From assembly GCF_014201805.1 (NCBI RefSeq), contig NZ_JACHFK010000003.1, forward strand, positions 248,001-312,000: a DNA stretch of 64,000 nucleotides. The letters run 5' to 3'. This document shows positions 56,001-64,000 of this stretch, in pieces. This DNA comes from Deinococcus metalli (GTDB lineage: Bacteria > Deinococcota > Deinococci > Deinococcales > Deinococcaceae). The stretch's first letter is position 1. The number at the start of each line of letters is the position of its first letter. Below the pieces are notes generated by a model. That model made no database searches. It had not been told where the DNA came from and saw only the letters and a list, made by a program, of their open reading frames with translations. Both the position numbers and the translations under genes were made by a program.

Positions 56001-56723
56001 CGTGGGATCGGCGAACAGGTCGGGGCCTGGGTCCTTCTCGTCGCCCCTGTGAACGATGAAGCCCACCTTGGCCGCGCCGGGTTTGAGGGGCACGTCCCAG
56101 TACGCGCCGCCGGCGTCCACACCCGTCTGCGGCAGCGGCTTATCCCACGCGACGGTCGCGGTGGTGTCCTCCCACACGTGCAGGCCCCAGCCGGTGTACT
56201 GGCCGTCCGGGCGCACGTAGCGCACGCGCAGGACATTCGCCGGGATCGGCTGCGCGGTGGACGCGGGCGCGGGCGCGGTCGTGGGGGCAGGCGTCGCGGG
56301 GGCAGCCGGCGCGGCCTGGGCCGCGGGCGCCTTGGTCGCGTCCACGTTCAGCGGGGCGCCCTTCGCGTAGGCCACGTTCGCACTGCCGGACTTCAGAAAC
56401 AGTTCCCGGCCCCTGCTGAGGTCGAGGAACAGGTCCGGGCCGGGGTCTTTGGTGTCGCCCTTGTGGATGATGAAGGCAACCTTCTGCGCGCCGGTCTTCA
56501 GCGGCACGTCGAAGTACGCGCCCCAGTCGTCCTTGCCGGTCTGCACAAGGGGTTTGTCCCACGTCAGGGTGGCCGTGGTGTCCTCCCACGCGTGCAGGCT
56601 CCAGCCGGTGTAGTTGCCGTCCGGTCGCTGGTAGTGGATGCGGGCCGTGTTCGGGGGCAGGGCGGACTGCGCCGCGGCCGAAGCCAGCAGCGCGAACGTC
56701 AGGAACGTCGCAGGTCGTCTCAT
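53010..56723 (-). CDS. pulA: Type I pullulanase with three N-terminal CBM41 modules
   Basis: 1237 residues, exported (signal peptide 1-19). Three CBM41 starch-binding modules at about 25-118, 164-257 and 272-366, each with RPDGxYxGWxLHxWEDTTAT; the first is followed by a Pro/Ala linker. Then N and CBM48-like domains and a GH13 barrel with the pullulanase mark YNWGYDP (723-729), DVVFNHT, nucleophile Asp840 (GFRFDLMGHH), acid/base Glu877 (GEGWNFGE) and SAHDNQ. Hydrolyses alpha-1,6 links in pullulan/glycogen. Single ATG at 56723, TACACT 12 nt upstream. Confidence 0.96.
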   Translation of the reverse strand: MRRPATFLTFALLASAAAQSALPPNTARIHYQRPDGNYTGWSLHAWEDTTATLTWDKPLVQTGKDDWGAYFDVPLKTGAQKVAFIIHKGDTKDPGPDLFLDLSRGRELFLKSGSANVAYAKGAPLNVDATKAPAAQAAPAAPATPAPTTAPAPASTAQPIPANVLRVRYVRPDGQYTGWGLHVWEDTTATVAWDKPLPQTGVDAGGAYWDVPLKPGAAKVGFIVHRGDEKDPGPDLFADPTKGHEVTVTSGKADFAYGAPAALSDPPVPAGSVRINYYRPDGQYGGWGLHAWEDTTATVTWDKPLNQTGKSSFGVYWDVPMKTDWTKLGFLIHKGDEKDPGPDMLLTREMGTQAWIVSGNAAVNTTRPDTTVRVVGDLSKQQAIMLSATQLAVKPELAQPGAFLTLHVSLDAGLKLGADGVSGGSTITLEEVPGGLSTAQKAKVPYLAGYRLLQVRAEDRAKIAGALRGQLAVSSVMPDGTVLDATGVQTAWALDDVAAYDGPLGVTWQGAVPTLRLWAPTAQDVKLRLSNADGQGERTVAMTRDAKGVWSAAGNQSWRGLGYRYEVKVYAPSTGKIETNVVTDPYAVALSVNSARSVIVDLNDAAQKPAGWDALKKPALRSAGDLSFYELHLRDFSAADPTVPAAQRGTYLAFTQSGSAGMTHLRALADAGLKAIHLLPTFDIATIEEDKSKWKVTPDLSAFPPDSEEQQKAVNAVKDADAYNWGYDPYHYMVPEGSYAVNAAQRTKEYRQMVMALNGAGLRVVQDVVFNHTAASGQAERSVLDRVVPGYYHRLNANGGVENSTCCANTATEHTMMRRLMVDTLVLMARAYKIDGFRFDLMGHHMVADMQAVRRALDALTVQKDGVDGRAIYLYGEGWNFGEVQGNQRGVNATQLNLYGQGIGTFNDRVRDAVRGGNPFGGLQDQGFATGLFTVPNGQPQNTDRARALKLADQVRIGLTGNLRDFKFTDASGQTVTGAQVDYGGQPTGYAASPREAITYVSAHDNQTLFDAVLLKAPKTATGAQRTRMQNLANSVVLLGQGLPFSYAGDDILRSKSFDTDSYNSGDWFNTLDWSLKTNGFGRGLPPAEKNSGNWPLYRAILGDPAMRVTPANIVRAFDHYREMLRVRYSSTLFRLDTAAQVQQALTFLNTGPQQQPGVIAVKLSGAVSSTNPYRNIVVVFNGSGAPVTVTNPALQGLNLTLHPALAASTDAAVKTSRYAGSAVTVPGLTTAVFVGK

Positions 56724-56826
56724 GGTGGTACGCCGAGTGTACTGGCCCGCGCGTCGCGTGGTCTGTCTCAAGCCCTCTTGACGCCCGGCACACCCGTCCC
56801 CACCTCGCCCCCCGCAGCATGCGGAC

Positions 56827-57057
56827 ATGACCGGACACCGCAGCGACGAGACGCACGACCAGGCGCAGGAATACCACAGTGACGCCGAGAGCCTGCGGCA
56901 CATCCCCAACGACTACGAGGACCGCGGCGTGGTGCAGGACAGCCCCGGCACCCACGACATCGGCGTGGAGCACGGCAACCCCAACCGCCAGAAGGCCGAC
57001 GAGGACGACGACACCAACGGCCGCACGCTGGACGATGACCTGACGGCCAGGGGCTGA
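56827..57057 (+). CDS. Acidic, probably disordered small protein (76 aa)
   Basis: Not recognised. Very hydrophilic, Asp/Glu/His/Asn-rich (ETHDQAQEYHSDAESLRH, KADEDDDTNGRTLDDDL), no hydrophobic core; resembles bacterial hydrophilin-like proteins in composition only. CAGCAT 6 nt before the ATG is a variant leaderless box. Confidence 0.65.
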   Translation: MTGHRSDETHDQAQEYHSDAESLRHIPNDYEDRGVVQDSPGTHDIGVEHGNPNRQKADEDDDTNGRTLDDDLTARG

Positions 57058-57086
57058 GCGTCGCTCCCGGCCCCTACACTGCGTCC

Positions 57087-57392
57087 ATGACCGGTAAAGC
57101 CATCTCTCCGGACGACCGCGCCCGGCTCGATCAGGTGTTCATGCAGGTGGTGCTGGACGTGCAGGCCCAGCTCCAGCAGACCAAGCCCGTACAGGCCGGC
57201 ACACTGGCTGCCATGTTCCACAAGGAGACCGTCAGCGACGGCCTGCAGGGCTGCGCCATGCTGATCGCCGGGTGGAACCAGGGGCGCGTGGACGACGCTG
57301 GCATGGCCCGCGCCACGAAGGCCCTGCGCGCCCTGGAACTGCCGGAGCTGGCCGGGCGCGTGGAGAAGCTGCGCGGCATCGACGAGGCCTGA
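57087..57392 (+). CDS. Small helical protein of unknown function (101 aa)
   Basis: Not recognised. Helical (DDRARLDQVFMQVVLDVQAQ; GMARATKALRALELPELAGR) with FHKETVSDGLQGCAMLIAGW in the middle. TACACT at 57075-57080 with a 6-nt spacer gives a clear leaderless start. Convergent with the dienelactone hydrolase gene. Confidence 0.75.
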   Translation: MTGKAISPDDRARLDQVFMQVVLDVQAQLQQTKPVQAGTLAAMFHKETVSDGLQGCAMLIAGWNQGRVDDAGMARATKALRALELPELAGRVEKLRGIDEA

Positions 57393-57401
57393 GCGCGGAG
57401 A

Positions 57402-58109
57402 TTACGCGTGGTCGCTGCGGCCGACCACGTGCTCGTCGAAGAAGGTCATCACGCGGCTCCACGCATCCTCGCTGGCGACCGCGTCGAAAGCTGGGCCGTG
57501 GTTGGCGAAGGAATGCCGCGCACCGGGGTAGATCTTGATGTCGTTCGGGATGCCGGCGGCCGTCAGTTCGGCCTGCATGCGTTCGCCCTGCTTCCTTGTG
57601 ACGTCGCGCTCGGGGAACGAGCCGACCACCGGGCACGCGCGGCGCAGCGCCTCCGCGGGCCGCGGCGCGAAGCCGTAATAGGGCGCCACGGCCTTCACGT
57701 GGTCGTCCGTGCACGCCATGGCGACCGCGAGGCTGCCGCCCAGGCAGAAGCCCACCGCGCCCAGCCGCGCGGCGTCCACGCCGTCCAGATGGCCCAGCAC
57801 GTCCAGTGCGCGGCGGGTGTCGTGCACGCCCTGGTGTTCCAGCGAGTTCAGGAACAGGCCGCCCATCAGGCGGACCATGCACGCGGCGGGGTGGCGGCCG
57901 CTGAACAGGTCGACCGCCAGCGCCACGTACCCCGCGCGGGCGAAGCGGGCGGTGATGGCGCGGATGTCGTCATTCAGCCCGAACGCTTCATGGATCACCA
58001 GCACGCCGGGCGCGGCGCCAGCATTCACGGCGGGCCGGTACACCTCGGCGTTCAGCGTGCGGCCGCCGGACTCGAAGGTCAGGGTCTGCTCCGGAACGGG
58101 TGTGGTCAT
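57402..58109 (-). CDS. Dienelactone hydrolase-family protein
   Basis: 235 residues, alpha/beta-hydrolase with Cys122 nucleophile in GFCLGG, the oxyanion-side HEAFGLN, and the C-terminal His in YPGARHSFAN. The Cys nucleophile is typical of dienelactone hydrolases. TACCGT box 5 nt upstream of the ATG. Confidence 0.92.
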   Translation of the reverse strand: MTTPVPEQTLTFESGGRTLNAEVYRPAVNAGAAPGVLVIHEAFGLNDDIRAITARFARAGYVALAVDLFSGRHPAACMVRLMGGLFLNSLEHQGVHDTRRALDVLGHLDGVDAARLGAVGFCLGGSLAVAMACTDDHVKAVAPYYGFAPRPAEALRRACPVVGSFPERDVTRKQGERMQAELTAAGIPNDIKIYPGARHSFANHGPAFDAVASEDAWSRVMTFFDEHVVGRSDHA

Positions 58110-58144
58110 GCCCCACGGTACGCCCGGCGTGGTGTAGTGGCGGT

Positions 58145-59047
58145 GTGACGCCCGCCAACGCGACCCTCACGGCCATTCCCGGTTTTCACGTCGGCCACTG
58201 GACGGACCCCGTCGGCCTGACCGGCTGCACGGTGATCCTGTGCCCGCCGGGGGGCGCGGTGGCGTCCGGGTCGTTCCTGGGGCCCAGCCCCGGCACGCGC
58301 GAGGGCGTGCTGCTGGCCCCCGAGAAGAAGGTCGAGCGCGTGCACGCCCTGCTGCTTACGGGCGGCAGCGCCTTCGGGCTGGCGGCGGCGGCCGGGGTGG
58401 TGCGCGTGCTGGAGGAGCGCGGCATCGGGCACGAGACGCCGTGGGCGCGCGTGCCCATCGTGCCGGCCGCCGTGATCTACGACCTCGGGGTGGGCGACCC
58501 CCGTGCCCGGCCCGGCGAGCGTGAGGGAGAGCTGGCGGCGCGGGCCGCGTCCGCGGGTGCCGTGCCGCGTGGCCGGGTGGGGGCGGGCACCGGCGCGACC
58601 GCCGGGAAGTACGCGGGCGTGGGCGCGGTGCCCGGCGGACTGGGCAGCGTGCTGGTGGAACGGCACGGCGTGCGGGTGGGCGCGCTGGCGGTCGTGAATC
58701 CGATCGGAGACGTGCTGGACGAATGCGGCGGCGTGCTGGCCGGGCCGGGGGTGGGGCCGGGCGCCGTGGCCTTCACGCCGGGCGAGGTGGAGAGCACCAC
58801 GCTGGTGGCGGTGGTGACCGAGCACGCGCTGGGCAAGGCCGACTGCCGCCGCCTTGCAGACGCCGCCCAGACGGCCCTGGCACGCGTGATCCACCCCAGC
58901 CACACCTTCTGGGACGGCGACAGCGCCTTCGTCCTGAGTTCGGGCGCGCGGCCGCCCGCCGATCCGATGCTGCTGGGCGCGCTGGTGCAGGAGGCGGTGT
59001 GCGCGGCGGTGCGGGATGCGGTGCGGAGCGCGGCGTCTGGTGTGTAA
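58145..59047 (+). CDS. P1-family peptidase (DmpA/L-aminopeptidase-like)
   Basis: 300 residues, Ntn-hydrolase-like peptidase. FHVGHWTDPVGLTGCTVILC near the N terminus, LLTGGSAFGLAAA, GRVGAGTGATAGK (loop) and ESTTLVAVVTEHAL, the region of the autoprocessing nucleophile (here Thr). GTG 58145 is the only sensible start, 36 bp from the divergent hydrolase start. The stop TAA is part of the next gene's -10 box. Confidence 0.9.
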   Translation: MTPANATLTAIPGFHVGHWTDPVGLTGCTVILCPPGGAVASGSFLGPSPGTREGVLLAPEKKVERVHALLLTGGSAFGLAAAAGVVRVLEERGIGHETPWARVPIVPAAVIYDLGVGDPRARPGEREGELAARAASAGAVPRGRVGAGTGATAGKYAGVGAVPGGLGSVLVERHGVRVGALAVVNPIGDVLDECGGVLAGPGVGPGAVAFTPGEVESTTLVAVVTEHALGKADCRRLADAAQTALARVIHPSHTFWDGDSAFVLSSGARPPADPMLLGALVQEAVCAAVRDAVRSAASGV

Positions 59048-59056
59048 GATGCTCAT

Positions 59057-59197
59057 ATGAGTACATTGGGCTATGTTTGTGACCTGCGGGCTGCTGTCGG
59101 TGCCCGGCCCGTCAACCTCATCGGCGTGGGCGCGGTGATCACGAATCCACGCGGTCACGTGCTGCTGGGCCGCCGCGCCGTGCAGGGGAGCGTATGA
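59057..59197 (+). pseudogene. Truncated Nudix N-terminal fragment (46 aa)
   Basis: 46-residue ORF whose GYVCDLRAAVGARPVNLIGV and GAVITNPRGHVLLGRRAV match, position by position, the first 45 residues of the downstream Nudix gene (GYVRHLRDRIGHAPVNWAGV, ALLVTADGEVLLQQRS). It stops just before the Nudix box. Own promoter signal (TAAGAT, 6 nt before the ATG), and its TGA overlaps the next ATG (ATGA). Most likely the remnant of a tandem duplicate, now an upstream leader ORF. Confidence 0.75.
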
Positions 59198-59661
59198 CCG
59201 CCGCGGGATACGTGCGGCACCTGCGCGACCGGATCGGCCACGCGCCGGTGAACTGGGCGGGCGTGTGCGCCCTGCTGGTGACCGCGGACGGCGAGGTGCT
59301 GCTCCAGCAGCGCAGCGATACCGGCACGTGGGGCACGCCCGGCGGTATCGCGGAACTCGGCGAGGCGCTGGAGGACACCCTGCGCCGCGAACTGCTGGAG
59401 GAGACCGGCGTGAGTCCCCGCGAGCCGCTGCTGTTCACGGTGATCAGCGGCCCGGACACCTTCGTGCGGCTCCCCAACGGCGACGAGTTCTACCAGATCA
59501 CGACCGTGTACGTGATCCGGCAGTGGGACAGCGACCTGCGCCCCGACGGTCACGAGGGCCGCGCGCTGCAGTTTTTCCCGCTGGACGCCCTGCCCGGCGA
59601 CCTCGGGCCGGTCGACCGGCGGGCGCTGGACCTGCTGCGCGTGTGCTTCAGCGTGTACTGA
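59194..59661 (+). CDS. Nudix hydrolase
   Basis: 155 residues. Perfect Nudix box G-x5-E-x7-RELLEETGV (from GGIAELGEALEDTLRRELLE). Hydrolyses nucleoside diphosphate-X substrates; the MTAAGYVRHLRDRIGH lead is shared by ADP-ribose/NADH-type subgroups. No independent promoter box is visible, so translation probably depends on coupling to the overlapping upstream ORF. Ends 14 bp inside the convergent GNAT gene. Confidence 0.93.
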   Translation: MTAAGYVRHLRDRIGHAPVNWAGVCALLVTADGEVLLQQRSDTGTWGTPGGIAELGEALEDTLRRELLEETGVSPREPLLFTVISGPDTFVRLPNGDEFYQITTVYVIRQWDSDLRPDGHEGRALQFFPLDALPGDLGPVDRRALDLLRVCFSVY

Positions 59662-60379
59662 GCCCGGGCGGCCGCGTGAAGGTCAGCCGCATGCCCGACA
59701 GCGCGAAGCCCGCGCGCAGGACATTGCGCTCGCTGCCGGTGCCGGGCGTGGTGAACACGGTGGCGAGCGTGGCTCCCGCCTGCCGGGCCGCGTGCAGCCG
59801 GGCGGCGATCAGCGCGGCCTGCACGCCGCGCCGCCGGGCGCCCTCCACGGTGGACATGCCGTACAGCGCGCCCACGTCGCCCGTGACGCCCAGCGCCCCG
59901 CTGCCGGCCGGCACTCCATCTACCTGGGCCACGAAGCGGCGTGTGCCGGGCGCGTGGCCCACGATCCGCATGATCTCCTCGCTGCCCGGCCCGAAGCCCT
60001 GCGCGGACAGGGCGGCCCAGGTGTCCGCATCCGGCTCCTCGTGCACGGGCAGCGGAACGTCCGGCAGCGTGTCCAGGGCGTGGGTGTACAGGTGCAGCAC
60101 ATAGTCCAGGGCGTACCCGCGCTCGCGCAGCAGTGGCAGGAGCGCAGGCGCGGCGGGGGAGAGCACGTGCAGGGTGGCGGGCGCGGCGTGCTGCGCGCTG
60201 AAGGTCTCGAAGGCGTCCAGTTCGGCGGCCGTGGGGGCGCGGGTGCCGTCGTGCCACGCCGTGTTGAGCGGCAGGCCCGGCGCCACGAACGCCGCGACCA
60301 GCGGCCCGAACCGCTCGGCCGTGCCGAAGTCCGCGTGTGCCGCCGCTTCCGCGTGAGAGATGCGCTGCCAGGAGTCCAT
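59648..60379 (-). CDS. GNAT-family acetyltransferase
   Basis: 243 residues. C-terminal acetyl-CoA motif ARRRGVQAALIAARLHAARQ (R/Q-x-x-G-x-A type) preceded by YGMSTVEGA. The N-terminal half (AAAHADFGTAERFGPLVAAF) is a divergent GNAT-like repeat. TACCCT box 6 nt before the ATG. Substrate unknown. Confidence 0.85.
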   Translation of the reverse strand: MDSWQRISHAEAAAHADFGTAERFGPLVAAFVAPGLPLNTAWHDGTRAPTAAELDAFETFSAQHAAPATLHVLSPAAPALLPLLRERGYALDYVLHLYTHALDTLPDVPLPVHEEPDADTWAALSAQGFGPGSEEIMRIVGHAPGTRRFVAQVDGVPAGSGALGVTGDVGALYGMSTVEGARRRGVQAALIAARLHAARQAGATLATVFTTPGTGSERNVLRAGFALSGMRLTFTRPPGLSTR

Positions 60380-60505
60380 GGCCGCAGGGTACTGCGTGAA
60401 GACCGTCTCAGCCGGACTACACATGGGCTTGAGCCGGGCTTCGGCTGACCTTGAGTGTGTGGCCCTTCGTGCCGTGTGGCGCGGCCAGCGCCCGCACGCT
60501 GGGGC

Positions 60506-60841
60506 ATGCTCGCCTTTCACCCGCAGATGTTCGTGCGGATCGTCCAGCTGGACGGCCCGCGCGCCCCGGTGCCTCTGCCCCTGCTCAGCGGCTTTACCGA
60601 GAACCGCGCGTACCGCGTGGTGGGCGTGTACAACCCCTCCGAGTCGTCCGACGCGTATTTCATCCTGCCGAACGACCGCGAGGAGCTGTGGTTCATCTGT
60701 CAGCGTCACCTGCGCTTTGCTGGCCTGCACGACACGGCGGCCCACCACCTCGCGTGGCCCCTGAGCGCGGACGCTTCCCATCAGAGCGGCGGGGCCGCGG
60801 TGCCCTCCGGCGACGCGCTTCACGCGACGGCCTCGGACTGA
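60506..60841 (+). CDS. Small conserved-type hypothetical protein (111 aa)
   Basis: Not recognised. FHPQMFVRIVQLDGPRAP, AYRVVGVYNPSESSDAYFIL and ELWFICQRHLRFAGLHD suggest a small beta-barrel or SH3-like fold; the tail is disordered. CACGCT 5 nt before ATG 60506. A 60455 ATG is also open. Confidence 0.65.
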   Translation: MLAFHPQMFVRIVQLDGPRAPVPLPLLSGFTENRAYRVVGVYNPSESSDAYFILPNDREELWFICQRHLRFAGLHDTAAHHLAWPLSADASHQSGGAAVPSGDALHATASD

Positions 60842-60849
60842 GGGAGGCC

Positions 60850-60874
60850 AAAAGGTCAGGTCGTGAGACCTTTT
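60850..60874. terminator. Perfect hairpin after the hypothetical gene
   Basis: AAAAGGTC/GACCTTTT arms with a 9-nt loop. AGGTC appears again within the loop and a further GACCTT follows, so it may also be a binding site. Confidence 0.5.
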
Positions 60875-60879
60875 GACCT

Positions 60880-60908
60880 TAGACAGCCTTCCCCGGGGAA
60901 GCTAGCCT
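60880..60908 (+). promoter_or_regulatory. Promoter of the tetrapyrrole cluster with internal palindrome
   Basis: TAGACA (60880-60885), 17 bp, TAGCCT (60903-60908). The spacer contains the perfect 12-bp palindrome TTCCCCGGGGAA (60889-60900), an operator candidate. Confidence 0.55.
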
Positions 60909-60914
60909 GTCGGC

Positions 60915-62429
60915 ATGAGTGATCCCGTCCCAGCGTCCCGCGCGTTCGTGTCCCTGATCGGGGCAGGCCCCGGCGATCCCGGCCTGCTCACCCTGCACGG
61001 AGCACGCGCGCTGCGGGAGGCGGATGTGGTGCTGTTCGACTACCTTGCCAACCCCGACCTGCTGCGCTTCGCACCGGACGCCGAGACGATCTACGTGGGC
61101 AAGAAGGGCTTTTCCGAGTACATCAGCCAGGAGCAGATCAACGCGCTGATCGTCGTCAAGGCGCAGGAAGGCGGGGGGCGGCGCGTGGCGCGCCTGAAGG
61201 GTGGGGACGTCTACGTGTTCGGGCGCGGCGGCGAGGAAGCAGAGGCCTGCGCGCACGCCGGGATTCCCTTCGAGGTCGTGCCGGGCGTGAGCAGCGCCAT
61301 CGCCGCGCCCGCGTACGCCGGCATTCCCGTGACGCACCGTGAGATCGCCCGCAGCTTCGCCGTCCTGACCGGCAACACGCGGGAGGGCGGCGCGCACTAT
61401 GAGCGGCTGTCCGGCGTGGACACCCTGGTGCTGCTGATGGGCGTGCGCAACCTGGAGCAGATCGCCGCGGAGCTGATCGCCGCAGGGCGGCACCCGGACA
61501 CGCCCGCCGCGACCATCCAGTGGGGCAGCACGCCGCAGCAGCGCACCGTGACCGGCACCCTGACCACCATCGCGCAGGTGGTGCGGGACGCGGGGCTGGA
61601 GGCGCCCGCCGTGACCGTGGTGGGCGAGGTGGTGCGCCTGCGCGAGCAGCTGCGCTGGTTCGACCTCGCGGCGCACTTCGGCGGTCCGCTGGCCGGCAAG
61701 ACGGTGGCCGTGACCCGCACCCGCGAGGGCGCGAGCGCGCTGGGCGACGTGCTGCGGGCACGCGGCGCGAGCGTGCTGGAGGTGCCGCTGATCCGCTTTG
61801 CGCCCACGGCCGACACCGGGCCGGTCGCGGACGCGCTGCACGACTTCGAGGGCTGGCTGCTGCTGACCAGCAATCAGGCGGTCACGGCGCTGTTCGCCTT
61901 CCTGGAGGACGCCGGCCTGGATGCCCGCGCCCTGGCCCGCGCGAAACTCGCGGCAGTCGGGCCGAGCACCGCGCGCAGCCTCGCGGAACGCGGCCTGCGG
62001 GCGGATTTTGTGCCGGACACGCCCGGCGCGCGGCACCTGGGTGCCCAGCTCCCCGCACGCCCCGGCGAGGCCACCCTGCACCTCACCTCGCAGCTCGCGG
62101 AAGATGATCTGGAACGCGCCCTCGCCGCCCGCGGCATCGGGTACGCCCGCGCCGAGCTGTACCGCACGGAACCCGCCGTGCCGACCGAGAACGTCCTCCA
62201 GCGGCTGAAAGAGGCGGCGGTCGTGACGCTCGCGTCGGGCAGCGCGGCGCGGCACCTCGCGGCGCTCGCCACCGCCGACTTCGATCCGCGGGCGCTGCCG
62301 GTCACGGCGATGGGCCCGCAGACGGCGGACGCGGCCCGCGCGGCGGGCTTCACCCGGATCACCGTGGCGGACACCGCCAGCCTGGAGGCCCTGGCCGACG
62401 CGGCTGAGCGGGCGGTGCGGCCGGACTAG
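60915..62429 (+). CDS. cobA-hemD: Uroporphyrinogen-III C-methyltransferase / uroporphyrinogen-III synthase fusion
   Basis: 504 residues. N-terminal SUMT domain ([60 protein letters not shown]), which methylates uroporphyrinogen III to precorrin-2. C-terminal HemD domain (about 250-500: [32 protein letters not shown]). One protein therefore makes and diverts uroporphyrinogen III. TAGCCT box 6 nt before the ATG. Followed by precorrin-2 dehydrogenase and hemA. Confidence 0.96.
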   Translation: MSDPVPASRAFVSLIGAGPGDPGLLTLHGARALREADVVLFDYLANPDLLRFAPDAETIYVGKKGFSEYISQEQINALIVVKAQEGGGRRVARLKGGDVYVFGRGGEEAEACAHAGIPFEVVPGVSSAIAAPAYAGIPVTHREIARSFAVLTGNTREGGAHYERLSGVDTLVLLMGVRNLEQIAAELIAAGRHPDTPAATIQWGSTPQQRTVTGTLTTIAQVVRDAGLEAPAVTVVGEVVRLREQLRWFDLAAHFGGPLAGKTVAVTRTREGASALGDVLRARGASVLEVPLIRFAPTADTGPVADALHDFEGWLLLTSNQAVTALFAFLEDAGLDARALARAKLAAVGPSTARSLAERGLRADFVPDTPGARHLGAQLPARPGEATLHLTSQLAEDDLERALAARGIGYARAELYRTEPAVPTENVLQRLKEAAVVTLASGSAARHLAALATADFDPRALPVTAMGPQTADAARAAGFTRITVADTASLEALADAAERAVRPD

Positions 62430-62446
62430 CTGGCCGGGCGCGCCGT

Positions 62447-62462
62447 CCGACCGTTCGGTCGG
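62447..62462. terminator. Short hairpin after cobA-hemD
   Basis: CCGACC/GGTCGG arms with a GTTC loop and no U-tract. It could equally be an operator upstream of the TAAGAT box at 62488. Confidence 0.35.
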
Positions 62463-62499
62463 GGACGTCAGCCCCTCATCCAGGGTCTAAGATGCGCGG

Positions 62500-63062
62500 G
62501 TGAGTCTGGCGGCCTTCCTCGAACTGCGCGGTGCGCGCGCCGTGGTCGTCGGTGGGGGCCGCGTGGCCGCCCGCCGCGCCCGCACGCTGCTGGACGCGGG
62601 TCTGGTCGTACATGTGATCGCCCCCAGCGTGTCCCAGGGCCTGCGCGACCTGCCCGTAACGGTCGAGCAGCGCTCCTACCACGCCGGTGACCTCGCGGGC
62701 GCGGCGCTCGTGGTGGCCGCCACCGACGTGGACGCGGTGAACGACGCGGTGGCCGCCGAGGCCCGTGCGGCCGGAGTGCCCGTGAACCACGCCGGGCACG
62801 CCGAGCGCGGCACCCTGCGCTTCCCGGCGGTCATGGAACGTGACGGCGTGCAGATCGCGGTCACGACGGGCCGGGAGCTGCCCATGCTCGCCCAGGCGCT
62901 CGCGGAGGCGACGGGGCCGCTGCTGCCGGACGCCGCGCACCTCGACGCGTGGTCGCGGCGGCGTGAGGCCGCCCTGAATGCTGCCCCCGACGACCGCACT
63001 GCGGCACTGGCTGGCCTGCGCGACGACATCCGCGCCCACCTGGGCCTGACCGGAGCGTCCGC

Positions 63063-63066
<4 letters not shown>
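62500..63066 (+). CDS. Precorrin-2 dehydrogenase / sirohydrochlorin synthase (Met8/CysG N-terminal type)
   Basis: 188 residues. NAD-binding [33 protein letters not shown], and [20 protein letters not shown], the CysG-N signatures. Oxidises precorrin-2 to sirohydrochlorin, the siroheme branch after SUMT. GTG start with TAAGAT 6 nt upstream. Overlaps hemA by 4 nt. Domain is short, so a separate chelatase may be needed. Confidence 0.92.

Positions 63067-64000
<934 letters not shown>

Noticed and set aside
53115..56882. 1255-codon open frame on the plus strand opposite the pullulanase
   Set aside because: Val/Arg/His-rich shadow of the pulA codons, with no domain signature or translation signal.

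Overview
The window is high-GC DNA (third codon positions are almost all G or C) from a member of the genus Deinococcus. Three things point there: a glutaminyl-tRNA synthetase carrying a C-terminal YqeY/GatB-like domain, a Dps with a long Lys-rich N-terminal tail, and a promoter style in which a TAnnnT -10 box sits 5-8 nt upstream of the start codon of 28 genes (leaderless transcription, known in Deinococcus). I see no rRNA, CRISPR array, insertion sequence or integrase. It reads as ordinary chromosome or megaplasmid backbone with a few accessory pieces.

Layout. 1-9 kb: an NMT1/THI5-like ABC substrate-binding protein (cut by the window edge), an RGG-repeat protein, a DMT exporter, a GGDEF/EAL protein, an S9 peptidase, a small unknown protein and an M20 peptidase. 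9-15 kb, mostly minus strand: DUF4385, Dps, an NmrA-like SDR, an exported cupin-like protein, a LuxR-type ATPase regulator and an MBL hydrolase. 15-23 kb: a NarL-type two-component system divergent from a complete potassium-uptake operon, kdpB - tiny membrane ORF - kdpF - kdpA - kdpC - kdpD, where KdpD has no kinase half. An APC permease follows. 25-34 kb: an SDR, two MFS transporters, rplU-rpmA-obg, a DUF1232 protein, a TPR protein and a beta-propeller protein. 35-42 kb: glnS, an exported TPR-like protein, an unknown gene with a near-consensus promoter, an HtrA-like protease, a holin-like protein divergent from an S24 repressor, a GGCT-like protein and rpsO. 42.4-42.8 kb is an RNA island: tRNA-Leu(GAG) and the SRP RNA. 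43-50 kb: beta-carbonic anhydrase, M29 aminopeptidase, rpmF, an HD hydrolase, proB, a glucodextranase-C-like membrane protein, a DMT transporter and a DUF4127 protein. 50.7-59 kb: a MacB-type ABC exporter, a pullulanase with three CBM41 modules, small unknown proteins, a dienelactone hydrolase and a P1 peptidase. 59-64 kb: a truncated Nudix duplicate in front of an intact Nudix gene, a GNAT protein, then tetrapyrrole genes: SUMT-HemD fusion, precorrin-2 dehydrogenase and hemA (cut by the window end).

How they work together. The Kdp operon and its divergent sensor/regulator form a potassium-limitation module; the truncated KdpD probably relays ATP or second-messenger state to a separate kinase. 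The last three genes form a siroheme/heme branch-point cluster sharing uroporphyrinogen III. Translation genes (rplU, rpmA, obg, rpsO, rpmF) keep leaders with Shine-Dalgarno sites and intrinsic terminators, while most metabolic and transport genes look leaderless.

Most interesting unexplained signals: a structured RNA candidate with its own promoter upstream of rplU; a repeat family with two diverged copies at gene 3' ends (25.05-25.18 and 33.08-33.16 kb); an unannotated 26-residue membrane peptide in the kdp operon; the palindrome-controlled S24/holin-like pair; a strong promoter with an embedded palindrome at 38.75 kb; and the coupled Nudix fragment.
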